Of a stretch of 64,000 nucleotides of DNA, positions 51,075-59,667 are shown piece after piece (position 1 is the first letter of the stretch; every line of letters starts with the position of its first letter). Below the pieces are notes generated by a model. That model had not been told where the DNA came from, ran no database searches, and was given only the letters and a program-made list of their open reading frames with translations. This DNA is from Candidatus Saccharimonadota bacterium. Its GTDB lineage: Bacteria; Patescibacteriota; Saccharimonadia; Saccharimonadales; Saccharimonadaceae. The position numbers and the translations under genes were made by a program. The stretch spans positions 124,001 to 188,000 of the forward strand of contig JAUMYN010000001.1 in the NCBI GenBank assembly GCA_030528625.1, in the 5' to 3' direction.

Positions 51075-53669
51075 ATGGTATATCGCATGAGCAATAGTGA
51101 ACGAGGATCAGTGTGGCGAAAATGGGATCTGCATATTCATTCCCCCGCTACCCACATGCGCAATGGGTATGGCTCAACGACACACGATCAGTTCATAAAA
51201 AAGTTACAAGAAAAGGAACTGAGTGCGATAGGGCTGACTAACTATTTTAATTTTACCGATGATGACTTTACTCTAAAGAGCGCTTTAGAAAAAGCCGGTA
51301 TAGCGGTCTTTCTAAATCTAGAAATCAGACTATCCTATCAGAATAAAGAAGATGATTGCTGCGACCTTCACATTATATTTGATCCTGAGGTAAGCAGGAC
51401 TGATATGGAGGATTTCCTTACTCAGTTGAAAGTAAATGTTAACGGTAACGAAAAACTAGCAAAAAATCTATCCTCAGGTCACGATTTTATTAAAGCCACT
51501 GTTGAGCTAGATGATCTAAGAAAAGTGCTAAATGAAGAGTCTCTTGGATTGAAAAATAAGTATATGATTGGTTTTCTGTCGCGCGGCAAGGGTAGTGGAC
51601 GTACAAGCTCTAATTATGAAAAAATCGCTAAACATTCTCATTTTTTGATTCATTCTTCTGATAAAATAGCCAATATCGAAGAAGACAGGGCCTATTGGCT
51701 CGGAGAGAATAAGCCGCTGCTCCAAAGTAGCGACGCTCATGACATCAATCAAATTGGTGAAAAATATAGCTGGATTAAAGCCGATTTGGCATTTGATGGC
51801 TTAAGGCAGGTGTTGTACGAACCAGATGAACGCATCGCCATCCAAGAGCGCAACCCTAACGACTCAAAAACGGAAAGGCTCATGATTGACTGTGTAGCAT
51901 ATGTCAATCATGACGGCAGCAATGAGAAGATCAAGCTTAATAGCAACTTGAATTCTATTATTGGATCGAGAGGTTCTGGAAAATCAACACTGCTTAAAAA
52001 TATTGCTAAAACCATTGATCCTGAAGAGTTTAGCGAAAGAGACAAAAAATCGCCTTACGATCTAGCCAATTTTGAGGTGACATGGAAAGACGGTCAAGTA
52101 AACGGCGGAAGGGCTGAAAGCCCAAAAAGTATATTTTACATCCCGCAAAACTATTTAAGCGCTTTAGCATACGATGACGGCGAGCGTTCCGACGAAAGAG
52201 ACGCCTTCCTTACTCAGCTGCTAAAGAAAAATGAATGTTTCGCTAATGCAATACAATCTTTTGATAGCTTTGTCTCAAAAAATAAAGTACATATAGAAGA
52301 GCTGATTCAGAAACTACTCGATAACCGCGATACTATTCGCGAAAATACCTCCCTCCTGAAGAAACAAGGCTCAAAAGCAGAAATTGAGCAAGAGAAAGAG
52401 CAAAAGCAGCAACAATTAAAGAAGTACAAAGTCGGTGAAATATCCGAAAGCGACATCAAGAAATATTCTGCTTCTCAGACCGCGATCTCCGCCATAAAGA
52501 AGTCGATAAATGTCCTCAGTCAAGACAAGGATATACTAGGCTCTCTTCATAAATCTGGTGCGAATATTTTTATATCTGACCAAGAATTTAGCTTACTCTC
52601 GCAAGACCGACAAGAGCTGATCCAGCAAGAGTTAAAAAAACGTAGCAAAGCTAGCCTAAGACAACTAATACACAAGGAGTTGTCAGCTATTGACAACCAG
52701 ATTAAAAAGCTTAGCAAAAATCTTCTTGATAACGAAAAGATTTCCAAGGAGCTTGGAGAACAAATCAAAAAAAGTAAGGCGCTTGATGACTTAACGAAAG
52801 AAATATCTAGCCTTGACAAAAGTTTGAGTGCCGTTAAATTGTTAACCGAACAACTAGATAAGGCTAAAGAAGAGGAAGTAACTACGATTGATTTGTTGGT
52901 AAAAGCGTATGATGAGTTCGAGAATCAACAATCTATCGCTTACAAGACTATTAAATTCGATGAGAAATTCTCGTTTTTAAGTGTACGCATTGTAGCTAGG
53001 TACAATACGCTGGATTTAAAAAGATTTGTCGAAAGATATATCAATACCAGGGACACTAGCCAGGCTATCAAAAAAGAAAGTGACATTATGAATCTATTCA
53101 GCGATAGGCCAGAGAAGTTAGGTTCCAATACGGTCAGAAAAATAATCACTGGTCTGTTGAATAATCAAATTATTCCAAAAGTTGATGCAAAGAAAGACAT
53201 CAGTATAGTTCTTTCGCAGCTCCTAAAGAATCGATTTGAAATTGACTACCTAAATTCCGTAAGGACAAAAGATGGTATAACACATTTTAAAGACATGACG
53301 GGTGGACAAAAAGCTATTGCACTACTTGAACTAATTTTTAGACTTGACGATGAGAAATATCCAATTCTCATAGATCAACCCGAAGATGATCTTGATGTAA
53401 GCGGTGTTGCTAATGATTTAGTCGATTTTATACTGACCGAGAAAAAGGACAGGCAGATAATCATAGTTTCTCATAATGCAAGTTTAGTTATATGCGCCGA
53501 CACAGAAAACGTGATTGTTTCTAATATGAAAATTGAATCTGGCAATAGGCTGTCATTCAAGTACGCCACTGGCTCAATCGAGAATCTCGATAGGCGCAAA
53601 GACATAATCAATGTTCTTGAGGGTGGAGAGCCCGCCCTAAGAAAACGAATGGAAAAATTGAGTATTTAG
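51075..53669 (+). CDS. PHP-domain/SMC-like AAA ATPase (TrlF type)
   Basis: 864 residues. N-terminal PHP phosphoesterase-like domain: WDLHIHSPATH near residue 17 and LLQSSDAHDINQIGEKYSW near 217, with metal-binding His/Asp. Then an ABC/SMC-type ATPase split by a coiled coil: Walker A IIGSRGSGKSTLLKNIA (about 295), long Lys/Glu/Gln-rich helices (about 410-640), signature DMTGGQKAIALLELIF, and Walker B ILIDQPEDDLD. This matches the family annotated as TrlF-like ATPases. It follows the endonuclease stop without a gap, so it is part of the same operon and likely an anti-phage component. Confidence 0.85.
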   Translation: MVYRMSNSERGSVWRKWDLHIHSPATHMRNGYGSTTHDQFIKKLQEKELSAIGLTNYFNFTDDDFTLKSALEKAGIAVFLNLEIRLSYQNKEDDCCDLHIIFDPEVSRTDMEDFLTQLKVNVNGNEKLAKNLSSGHDFIKATVELDDLRKVLNEESLGLKNKYMIGFLSRGKGSGRTSSNYEKIAKHSHFLIHSSDKIANIEEDRAYWLGENKPLLQSSDAHDINQIGEKYSWIKADLAFDGLRQVLYEPDERIAIQERNPNDSKTERLMIDCVAYVNHDGSNEKIKLNSNLNSIIGSRGSGKSTLLKNIAKTIDPEEFSERDKKSPYDLANFEVTWKDGQVNGGRAESPKSIFYIPQNYLSALAYDDGERSDERDAFLTQLLKKNECFANAIQSFDSFVSKNKVHIEELIQKLLDNRDTIRENTSLLKKQGSKAEIEQEKEQKQQQLKKYKVGEISESDIKKYSASQTAISAIKKSINVLSQDKDILGSLHKSGANIFISDQEFSLLSQDRQELIQQELKKRSKASLRQLIHKELSAIDNQIKKLSKNLLDNEKISKELGEQIKKSKALDDLTKEISSLDKSLSAVKLLTEQLDKAKEEEVTTIDLLVKAYDEFENQQSIAYKTIKFDEKFSFLSVRIVARYNTLDLKRFVERYINTRDTSQAIKKESDIMNLFSDRPEKLGSNTVRKIITGLLNNQIIPKVDAKKDISIVLSQLLKNRFEIDYLNSVRTKDGITHFKDMTGGQKAIALLELIFRLDDEKYPILIDQPEDDLDVSGVANDLVDFILTEKKDRQIIIVSHNASLVICADTENVIVSNMKIESGNRLSFKYATGSIENLDRRKDIINVLEGGEPALRKRMEKLSI

Positions 53670-53802
53670 CGATTCTTTGAGCGCTTGCTCCCGACTCGGC
53701 TTTGCTGAGCGCGGCTCCGTCTAACTTGCTAATAATGTAAGAAAATGAGTTTGGGCTTCACCCATCGTTCTCGAATTTGACCCAGGCTTCATTCAGGGCT
53801 TG

Positions 53803-53820
53803 TAGTCAACCAAAAAAGCG
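53803..53820 (+). repeat. 18-bp direct repeat, right copy
   Basis: TAGTCAACCAAAAAAGCG, same orientation as 49244-49261. Read on the minus strand it is the T run of the tRNA-Gln terminator. Confidence 0.8.
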
Positions 53821-53835
53821 CCCATTCGGGCGACA
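53811..53835 (-). terminator. Terminator of tRNA-Gln
   Basis: On the minus strand CGCCCG-aat-GGGCG stem, then CTTTTTTGG. It lies 22 bases beyond the tRNA 3' end. Confidence 0.8.
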
Positions 53836-53856
53836 ATTTGAATGTAATCTCTAAAA

Positions 53857-53930
53857 TGGCTGGGGATGAGGGATTCGAACCCCCGATCACGGGACCAGAA
53901 CCCGTTGCCTTACCGCTTGGCCAATCCCCA
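53857..53930 (-). tRNA. tRNA-Gln (CUG)
   Basis: Acceptor TGGGGAT / ATCCCCA, discriminator G and encoded CCA. Anticodon stem ACGGG / CCCGT with loop TTCTGGT gives CTG, and GGTTCGAAT is the T loop. The U1-A72 acceptor pair is typical for tRNA-Gln. It is not an amber suppressor (anticodon CUA). Confidence 0.93.
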
Positions 53931-54007
53931 GTGCACTAGTTATTGTACTACGACGCCGTCAAAAAGGCAAGATGGCATTGCCGCTAAAACCGCGTATAAT
54001 AAAAAGC

Positions 54008-54481
54008 ATGGAAACTGTCATAAAGCTTGTAGCTGACGGGCTGGTAATACCAGTGGCGCTGATCAGCACCTTTGCTTTATTGCGCTATGTGCCGCGCGGC
54101 CATCGCTATCAAGTATATGCACGGGTGCTGATGGCTGGGTTGACAGCCTATGTGGCGGCGAAAATTATCGGGCTGCTGTATCAGCCGGAATTGCTGCGGC
54201 CTTTTGAACGGCTGGGCGTAGAGGCGAGCGCTTCGTTTTTGAATAATCCGGGATTTCCGTCCGACCATGCGCTGTTTGTGACGGCGCTGACACTGGCGGT
54301 GTGGTTCGGGACGCGGCGGCGCTGGTTGGCGCTGATCTGCGCGCTGCTATCGCTGGCGGTGTGCGTTGGGCGAGTGGTGGCTTTGGTGCACACACCGCTG
54401 GATGTTATTGGTGGAGTAGTAATCGCGTGCCTAGGAGTAGTATGGTATCTTCGTATGCCAGCCCAGGCGCGCCGAAATTAG
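54008..54481 (+). CDS. PAP2-superfamily phosphatase
   Basis: 157 residues with four to five membrane spans. The phosphatase signature is readable: a PSDHA motif (in GFPSDHALF) and, later, VGRVVALVHTPLDVIGG with the conserved Arg, His and Asp. The usual PSGH is PSDH here. Probably dephosphorylates undecaprenyl pyrophosphate or phosphatidic acid-type lipids. The ATG is seven bases after TATAAT. Confidence 0.85.
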   Translation: METVIKLVADGLVIPVALISTFALLRYVPRGHRYQVYARVLMAGLTAYVAAKIIGLLYQPELLRPFERLGVEASASFLNNPGFPSDHALFVTALTLAVWFGTRRRWLALICALLSLAVCVGRVVALVHTPLDVIGGVVIACLGVVWYLRMPAQARRN

Positions 54482-54526
54482 GTACTAGATTTGCCTGGCG
54501 TGCAATTTGGTGATAAAATCCTAAGC

Positions 54527-55024
54527 ATGGGAGTGATTGAAAAAGTATTTCGTGAAGAACCGTCGGAATATGTATACCATATGAGCCTGGCGGCCTTTTG
54601 GCGACTAGTAGCAGTGACGGCTGGTGCTGGGCTGGCGACGTGGGCCTTGGCGACAGCACTGGACAAGTGGGTGATCGCCAGCGTGTTTTGCTCGGAGGCG
54701 ACGGCGAATCTGTCGATGTGCGCCAGTAGTGCCAGTCTGGGCGGCGCGACAGCAACGGTGCTGGTCGGGGTGATGATGGTGCCATTCTTGGTGATGCTTG
54801 GGGTGCGGCGACCGCTTTTGGTGGTAGTGGCGGCAACCATCGCGCTGTGGGAGGTGCCGCAATGGTTGAGCGGATCGTGGTTGCTGGCAGCCGGGACGGC
54901 GATAGTGGCCTATGCGGCGGTATATACGGCGCTGGTGTGGCTCAATCGGATTCGCGGCAATGCCGGGGCCTTACTGTGTCTTGCGCTGTTTGTACTACTG
55001 GCACGAGTTGTGATTGCGCTGTAG
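54527..55024 (+). CDS. Hypothetical four-to-five-TM protein
   Basis: 165 residues, hydrophobic throughout, with a short polar N-terminus (MGVIEKVFREEPSEYVYHM) and two Cys in the first extramembrane loop (VFCSEA and SMCASS). No family recognised. TAAAAT ends seven bases before the ATG. It sits between the PAP2 gene and rmuC. Confidence 0.55.
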   Translation: MGVIEKVFREEPSEYVYHMSLAAFWRLVAVTAGAGLATWALATALDKWVIASVFCSEATANLSMCASSASLGGATATVLVGVMMVPFLVMLGVRRPLLVVVAATIALWEVPQWLSGSWLLAAGTAIVAYAAVYTALVWLNRIRGNAGALLCLALFVLLARVVIAL

Positions 55025-55027
55025 GCT

Positions 55028-55036
55028 TGCTACACT
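55028..55036 (+). promoter_or_regulatory. Extended -10 promoter of rmuC
   Basis: TGCTACACT with six bases to ATG 55043. Confidence 0.65.
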
Positions 55037-55042
55037 GAAACT

Positions 55043-56110
55043 ATGGAAATACTGATAGCGATATTGATTGTGGCCGTCGTTGGTTTGGCGGTCTTAGTAG
55101 TAATGTTGATGACCCGGGTGAGCGAACTACGGCAAGGCTCGTCGGTGGATTTGCTAAAAACCGATATGGTGGAGCTGGGGCGGACGATTGCGCGGCTGAA
55201 TGAGTCGGTTGGCGAGAAGCTGGAGCGTAGCAATACGCAGGTGCAGACATCAGTGCAGAAGCAGCTGTCGGAGAGTGCCAAGTTAGTGGCGGACGTGACA
55301 CAGCGGCTGGCGAAACTTGACGAAACGAATAGGCGGGTGGTCGATGTGGCAGATGAGCTGAAGACGCTGCAAAATGTCTTGTCCAACCCGAAGCAGCGCG
55401 GTGTGTTCGGCGAGTTTTATTTGGAGTCGGTGCTGGACAATGTCTTGCCGGCCACGCAATACCAGATGCAGTATCGCTTTCAGGACGGCGAAATTGTTGA
55501 TGCGGCGGTGTTTTTAGATAAGGGAAAGATCCTGCCGATTGACAGCAAGTTTAGCCTGGAAAATTATAACCGGATGATTAATGCCGAGGATAAGGCGCAG
55601 CGAGAGGCGCTGCTCGGGCGAGTGAAGATGGATTTGAAGGGGCGGATTGATGAAACTGCCAAGTATATTCGCCCCGCAGAAGGGACGATGGACTTTGCCT
55701 TTATGTTTATTCCGTCGGAGTCGCTGTATTATGATTTACTGATTAATAATGTCGGTACGGGCGGTAGTTCGCGTGATTTGATTGAGTATGCCTTCCGCGA
55801 CAAACGAGTGATTATCGTCAGCCCGACCAGTTTTTTGGCGTATCTCCAGACGGTGCTACAGGGGCTGCGTAGTTTGCAGATTGAGGAGCAGGCGCGCGAC
55901 ATTCAGGTGCGTGTGGGGCTGCTCGGTACGCACATCAAGAAGTTTGACGAGCTGATGAATAAAATGGGTAAGTCGCTATCAACTACGGTGAATCACTATA
56001 ATAATTCGTATAAAGAGCTGGCCAAGATTGATAAAGATGTGGTGAAAATTGCTGGGAGCGACAAGCAGGCTGAGCCGTTGTTGGTGGACCGGCCACAGCA
56101 GGGAGAATAA
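55043..56110 (+). CDS. rmuC: DNA recombination protein RmuC
   Basis: 355 residues. One N-terminal membrane helix (about 2-22), a coiled-coil region (about 25-110), and a nuclease-like domain with PKQRGVFGEFYLESVLDNVL, an ILPIDSKFSLENY segment and later VIIVSPTSFLAYLQTV. RmuC limits recombination at inverted repeats in E. coli. The shape and motif order are as expected. Confidence 0.93.
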   Translation: MEILIAILIVAVVGLAVLVVMLMTRVSELRQGSSVDLLKTDMVELGRTIARLNESVGEKLERSNTQVQTSVQKQLSESAKLVADVTQRLAKLDETNRRVVDVADELKTLQNVLSNPKQRGVFGEFYLESVLDNVLPATQYQMQYRFQDGEIVDAAVFLDKGKILPIDSKFSLENYNRMINAEDKAQREALLGRVKMDLKGRIDETAKYIRPAEGTMDFAFMFIPSESLYYDLLINNVGTGGSSRDLIEYAFRDKRVIIVSPTSFLAYLQTVLQGLRSLQIEEQARDIQVRVGLLGTHIKKFDELMNKMGKSLSTTVNHYNNSYKELAKIDKDVVKIAGSDKQAEPLLVDRPQQGE

Positions 56111-56111
56111 A

Positions 56112-56138
56112 AATCCCCCGCCAGATAGGCGAGGGATT
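56112..56138. terminator. Bidirectional terminator between rmuC and the aquaporin gene
   Basis: Stem AATCCCCCGCC / GGCGAGGGATT with one mismatch. On the minus strand it is followed by TTTTTATT, so it mainly ends the aquaporin transcript. Confidence 0.75.
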
Positions 56139-56159
56139 CGGTGTGCCGCGTGCGACTGT

Positions 56160-57125
56160 TTAGGCTGATTCTTCAGTCTTAGTGCGGTAGTTCACCAGTA
56201 GAAATAGATTGCCGCCTAGTGCAGCACCGACCAGGGTCGCTGCAATTACTTCCAGGCCAAGGCGCGTGTACGCCTTTTCGTTTTTCTGCGCTGCTGGCGC
56301 ATTGCTTTGCAGCTGGCTTTCGGTCTTTTCGGTGACTGCCAGGGCAACAGCTGGGTTTAGTGTAGCGCCGCCGATGTAGACCTCGCGAGGATAGCTGCGC
56401 TCTTTTTGCTCAGTGTTTGTCGTAGTGAGTAATTTTTCCTGCTCGGCCTGGTGCTTCGTGACCGCCGCGTTTTGGACATAGGGTAGCAGCGTGCCGGCTA
56501 CCAACAGGCCGACAGTAAGCGACATACCGATAGCAACTGCCATAGTGCTCTGCTTGAGGTTGCTACGTTGGAGCGCTGCGGCGATGCCAAACATAAAGAC
56601 GGCCATACCAACCAGTTCAACGCCAAAGATCCCCCATGAGAAGGTGGTGAATTGGTCAAAGTGGAGCGCAAAACCACCGCCCGACAGGCTGCCGATGAGG
56701 ACAACGGCTGCCATGGCACCGAGGAACTGCGATGCCCAGTAAAACGGTACGAGTACTGTCTTGAGCTTGCGCATCGACCAGAGGCCAAATGTAACTGCTG
56801 GGTTGATATGCGAGCCAGAAATTGCCCCGACGGCCATTACCATCAGCATCAGGGTGAGACCGACATAGAACGGCGCCATGAAATAAGCTGAGAATAGCGC
56901 GACTAGTGTCAATACAAAGGTGCCGATTGTTTCGGCAACCACAATGTTGACGAGGTTGTTCGGCAGCGACGTATCAAGCTTTTTGCTACGCCGTGCTGTT
57001 GCTGCGACTGCCTTTGGTTTGATGATACGTGTCACGGTTGTGGCAGCGGCCTTCTTTGGTGCAGGCTTTTCGGTCGCCCGAGCCGCCGGCTTGGTGGTTT
57101 TTTTCGTTGGCTTTTTGGTAGCCAT
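56160..57125 (-). CDS. MIP/aquaporin-family channel with basic N-terminal tail
   Basis: 321 residues. Six membrane helices with both NPA boxes: GSHINPAVTFG and GATLNPAVALA. The first ~50 residues are a Lys/Ala/Pro/Thr-rich tail resembling histone H1-like sequences (starting ATKKPTKKTTKPAARATEKP). The loop before the second NPA box carries an insert of about 30 charged residues (EQEKLLTTTNTEQKERSY). Water or small neutral solute transport is likely; selectivity cannot be read. AGGAGGG lies upstream on the minus strand. Confidence 0.88.
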   Translation of the reverse strand: MATKKPTKKTTKPAARATEKPAPKKAAATTVTRIIKPKAVAATARRSKKLDTSLPNNLVNIVVAETIGTFVLTLVALFSAYFMAPFYVGLTLMLMVMAVGAISGSHINPAVTFGLWSMRKLKTVLVPFYWASQFLGAMAAVVLIGSLSGGGFALHFDQFTTFSWGIFGVELVGMAVFMFGIAAALQRSNLKQSTMAVAIGMSLTVGLLVAGTLLPYVQNAAVTKHQAEQEKLLTTTNTEQKERSYPREVYIGGATLNPAVALAVTEKTESQLQSNAPAAQKNEKAYTRLGLEVIAATLVGAALGGNLFLLVNYRTKTEESA

Positions 57126-57169
57126 AATTCCCTCCTTATAGTAGTATTATCACTTATTATAGCATAATC

Positions 57170-57178
57170 TGCTATACT
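57170..57178 (+). promoter_or_regulatory. Extended -10 promoter of the pheS unit
   Basis: TGCTATACT with seven bases to ATG 57186. Confidence 0.65.
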
Positions 57179-57185
57179 GTGGGAT

Positions 57186-57419
57186 ATGGGATTATTTATC
57201 AGCCAAAACGACACGCGCAGCAAATTGCAGGAAAAAATTGCTGCCGATTTGCAAGCAAAGGTCAAGCAGGTACAGGCGGGCGATGCCTCGTTTGACGGCG
57301 CCGAAGACATCGGCTATCTTGAGGGTACCAAACAGACGACGACCCTGGCATGGGCCTGGATCATTATTGCTATTATGGCAGCGGTGGTCGTGGGATTGTT
57401 TTTGATGCAGGGGCGATGA
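57186..57419 (+). CDS. Hypothetical tail-anchored small protein
   Basis: 77 residues. A polar helical N-terminal part (LQEKIAADLQAKVKQVQAGD) and one C-terminal membrane helix (about 55-74). No family recognised. The start is seven bases after TGCTATACT. It shares a transcript with pheS, which starts one base after its stop. Confidence 0.6.
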   Translation: MGLFISQNDTRSKLQEKIAADLQAKVKQVQAGDASFDGAEDIGYLEGTKQTTTLAWAWIIIAIMAAVVVGLFLMQGR

Positions 57420-57420
57420 G

Positions 57421-58464
57421 ATGGAACGGCTGGAGACAATACGACACACTCTATTAATGCGCCTGGCACAGACGGCTGAACCGCGCAGTGTGCTCAGGGC
57501 AGCGGAATTAAAAGAGCTGTATGGCACCATCTCGACGCTGCCGACAGAAGAGCGGGCCGCTTTTGGGCAGGCGATAAACGCCCTCAAAGAGGAGCTGACG
57601 GCAGCAGTGGCAGCGCGCGAGGCAGAGCTGGCGGCGGTGAGCCTGCCGCCGATTGATGTGACAGCGCCGATGGATGTAAATGCGGAGATCCCGCCGCTAC
57701 TGCCAAGCGATCAAGGGACAATCCACCCGTTGATGCGTGAAATTGAACGGATTTCTGATATTTTCAACCGCATGGGCTATGTAGTGGAAGAATCGCGCGA
57801 GATTGACGACCAATTTCATATGTTTGAGAGCCTGAACTTTCCGAAAGGGCATCCAGCGCGTGATGATTACGACACCTTTATGACGGAAGAAACTGACGGC
57901 AACGGCGACCGGCTGATTGCGCCAGCGCATACTTCAACGATGCAAAACCGTGTGCTGAAAAAGTATGCCGAGAATTTAGCGAAGGGCGAGGCAATTGCGG
58001 CTATTGTGCCCGACCGGGTGTTTCGCAATGAGGATCTGGATGCTCGACACGAACACACATTTTATCAAGTAGAGGGAGTGTACGTTGCCAAAGGTGTCAA
58101 TGTTGGTAATTTGATCGCTACGTTGCAGGAGTTTTTGCAGGAATATTACGGCAAAAAATTGGACGTGCGAGTCAATCCATTTTACTTTCCATTCACCGAG
58201 CCAAGCTTTGAATTTGCCTTGAGCTGCCCGTTTTGTGAAGGCAAAAATCCGGATTGCAAAGTGTGTTCGGGCGAAGGTTGGATAGAGCTGCTCGGTTGCG
58301 GTATGATTCACCCGAATGTGCTGCGCGCTGCCGATATCGATCCGGCCAAGTACACCGGCTTTGCCTTTGGCTGCGGCATCGACCGCCTGGTGATGATGAA
58401 ATACGGCATCGAAGACGTGCGACACTTTGAAAGCGGCAAGCTGGACTTTTTGGGGCAGTTTTAA
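57421..58464 (+). CDS. pheS: Phenylalanyl-tRNA synthetase alpha subunit
   Basis: 347 residues. Class II catalytic subunit: motif 1 region GTIHPLMREIERISDIFNRM, motif 2 region VPDRVFRNEDLDARHEHTFY, motif 3 GCGIDRLVMMKYGI. Between motifs 2 and 3 there is a CPFCEGKNPDCKVC knuckle (two CxxC pairs), seen in many bacterial PheS of CPR type and perhaps binding zinc. The N-terminal coiled coil for tRNA is present (about 1-80). pheT lies four genes downstream. Confidence 0.96.
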   Translation: MERLETIRHTLLMRLAQTAEPRSVLRAAELKELYGTISTLPTEERAAFGQAINALKEELTAAVAAREAELAAVSLPPIDVTAPMDVNAEIPPLLPSDQGTIHPLMREIERISDIFNRMGYVVEESREIDDQFHMFESLNFPKGHPARDDYDTFMTEETDGNGDRLIAPAHTSTMQNRVLKKYAENLAKGEAIAAIVPDRVFRNEDLDARHEHTFYQVEGVYVAKGVNVGNLIATLQEFLQEYYGKKLDVRVNPFYFPFTEPSFEFALSCPFCEGKNPDCKVCSGEGWIELLGCGMIHPNVLRAADIDPAKYTGFAFGCGIDRLVMMKYGIEDVRHFESGKLDFLGQF

Positions 58465-58507
58465 GAGGACTGGGTAACGGAAAGACTCTGGCGAGAAAAC
58501 GTTTGAT

Positions 58508-58756
58508 ATGCGCGTGGCGGACTTTGACGTGCGGCCAGGTGACATTTTGGAGCAAATTGAAGTGGGGCACGACGGCGTGCCGACGGGCCGCAAGGTGCGC
58601 CATGTTGTCGGCGAGGTGCTGCGCACAAAGGACATTGATTTTTGGGCCGCGGAAGATATTGAGCAATATGGATACCAGGTGATGTCATTGCTGCCGTTAC
58701 CTCAAGAGATTAAGGTCGATGAGGAGCGCGGTTGTTTTCATGGCGATACTGTGTAA
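58508..58756 (+). CDS. Hypothetical small protein
   Basis: 82 residues, no family recognised. It begins MRVADFDVRPGDILEQIEVG and has an alternating charged/hydrophobic pattern without membrane segments. No clear ribosome site upstream. It lies 43 bases after pheS and 44 before the HIT gene. Coding status is supported mainly by fit and spacing. Confidence 0.45.
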   Translation: MRVADFDVRPGDILEQIEVGHDGVPTGRKVRHVVGEVLRTKDIDFWAAEDIEQYGYQVMSLLPLPQEIKVDEERGCFHGDTV

Positions 58757-58800
58757 GAATAAAAGAGATAGATAAGCATGAGCATTCACCGAGGAGGGGC

Positions 58801-59250
58801 ATGAACCGCACAATTTTTGACGATATCGTAGAAGGCAAGATGAAATCCTGGAGGGTTTGGGAGGATGAGAACTTCCTGGCGTTTTTGACGCCGTTTCCCA
58901 ATACGCCAGGTGTTACTGTGGTGATCCCGAAGGAAAATCCGGGGGATTATATTTTTCAGATTGACGATCAGTTGTATGATGAATTTATGCGCGCGGTGCG
59001 CACTGTGGCAAAGCGCCTCGAGCAGGCTTTTGACACGCCGCGAGTTGCCCTGGTGTTTGAGGGCACCGGTGTGGCGCATGTCCACGCCAAGCTGTATCCG
59101 CTGCATGGTGAATTGGGCGGGCGAACGGATGTTTGGAGCGAGAATGCCGAATTTAATGAGCAGTACAAGGGGTGGCTTACCACTACCGAAGGCCCGCGCA
59201 TGGACGATGCTCAGCTGGATGCAATCCAGGCGAAGATCGTGGGTGCATAA
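58801..59250 (+). CDS. HIT-family nucleotide hydrolase or transferase
   Basis: 149 residues. The histidine-triad motif reads VAHVHAKLYP: the first two His, including the expected nucleophile, are kept, but the third His is Lys. N-terminal IFDDIVEGKMKSWRVWEDEN and FPNTPGVTVVIPKEN match HIT proteins such as HinT. Substrates are purine nucleoside phosphoramidates or dinucleotides in the family. GAGGAGGGGC precedes the ATG. Confidence 0.85.
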   Translation: MNRTIFDDIVEGKMKSWRVWEDENFLAFLTPFPNTPGVTVVIPKENPGDYIFQIDDQLYDEFMRAVRTVAKRLEQAFDTPRVALVFEGTGVAHVHAKLYPLHGELGGRTDVWSENAEFNEQYKGWLTTTEGPRMDDAQLDAIQAKIVGA

Positions 59251-59263
59251 ACGAGGTAGGCGA

Positions 59264-59593
59264 ATGTCAACACAAGGGCGCCTGCGAGAGTTTTTTGAGG
59301 CGGAAAATCGGCGAGATTGGGCGCGGTATCGCCAATTTCTGCATCCTGAGGTTACGTGGCGGCTGCACGGTGATAATGAGAAAATAATACGAGGAATCAA
59401 GGACTATCTGGAGACGATACAGCGGGCGTATCAAGGCGTTGAGGTGCAATTTCGCTGCGAGCATATGTTCACGTCGCGCGACGGCCAGCGCATCGTCAGT
59501 TACTTGGTCGATGACGAAGGCAGGCGCTCGGTTGATATTTTTGAATTCAAAGATGGGCTGATATATAAAGAGTACGAGTTCCTACTACAGTGA
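59264..59593 (+). CDS. SnoaL/NTF2-like protein
   Basis: 109 residues. Short alpha+beta cone fold pattern: FFEAENRRDWARYRQFLHPE, then VTWRLHGDNEKIIRGIKDYL and a VDIFEFKDGLIYKEYEF ending, as in the SnoaL-like polyketide cyclase/NTF2 superfamily. Function cannot be assigned. Begins 14 bases after the HIT stop; GAGGTAGG is a plausible ribosome site. Confidence 0.7.
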   Translation: MSTQGRLREFFEAENRRDWARYRQFLHPEVTWRLHGDNEKIIRGIKDYLETIQRAYQGVEVQFRCEHMFTSRDGQRIVSYLVDDEGRRSVDIFEFKDGLIYKEYEFLLQ

Positions 59594-59667
59594 CGGTAGA
59601 GCTGAGAGAACGATATTTACCATTATCGTGATATAATAAAAAGACAAGAAAAGGAGGAGTAAGGACT

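Noticed and set aside
53857-53930. tRNA-Gln as an amber suppressor
   Set aside because: The anticodon loop TTCTGGT gives CUG, which reads CAG only by normal pairing.
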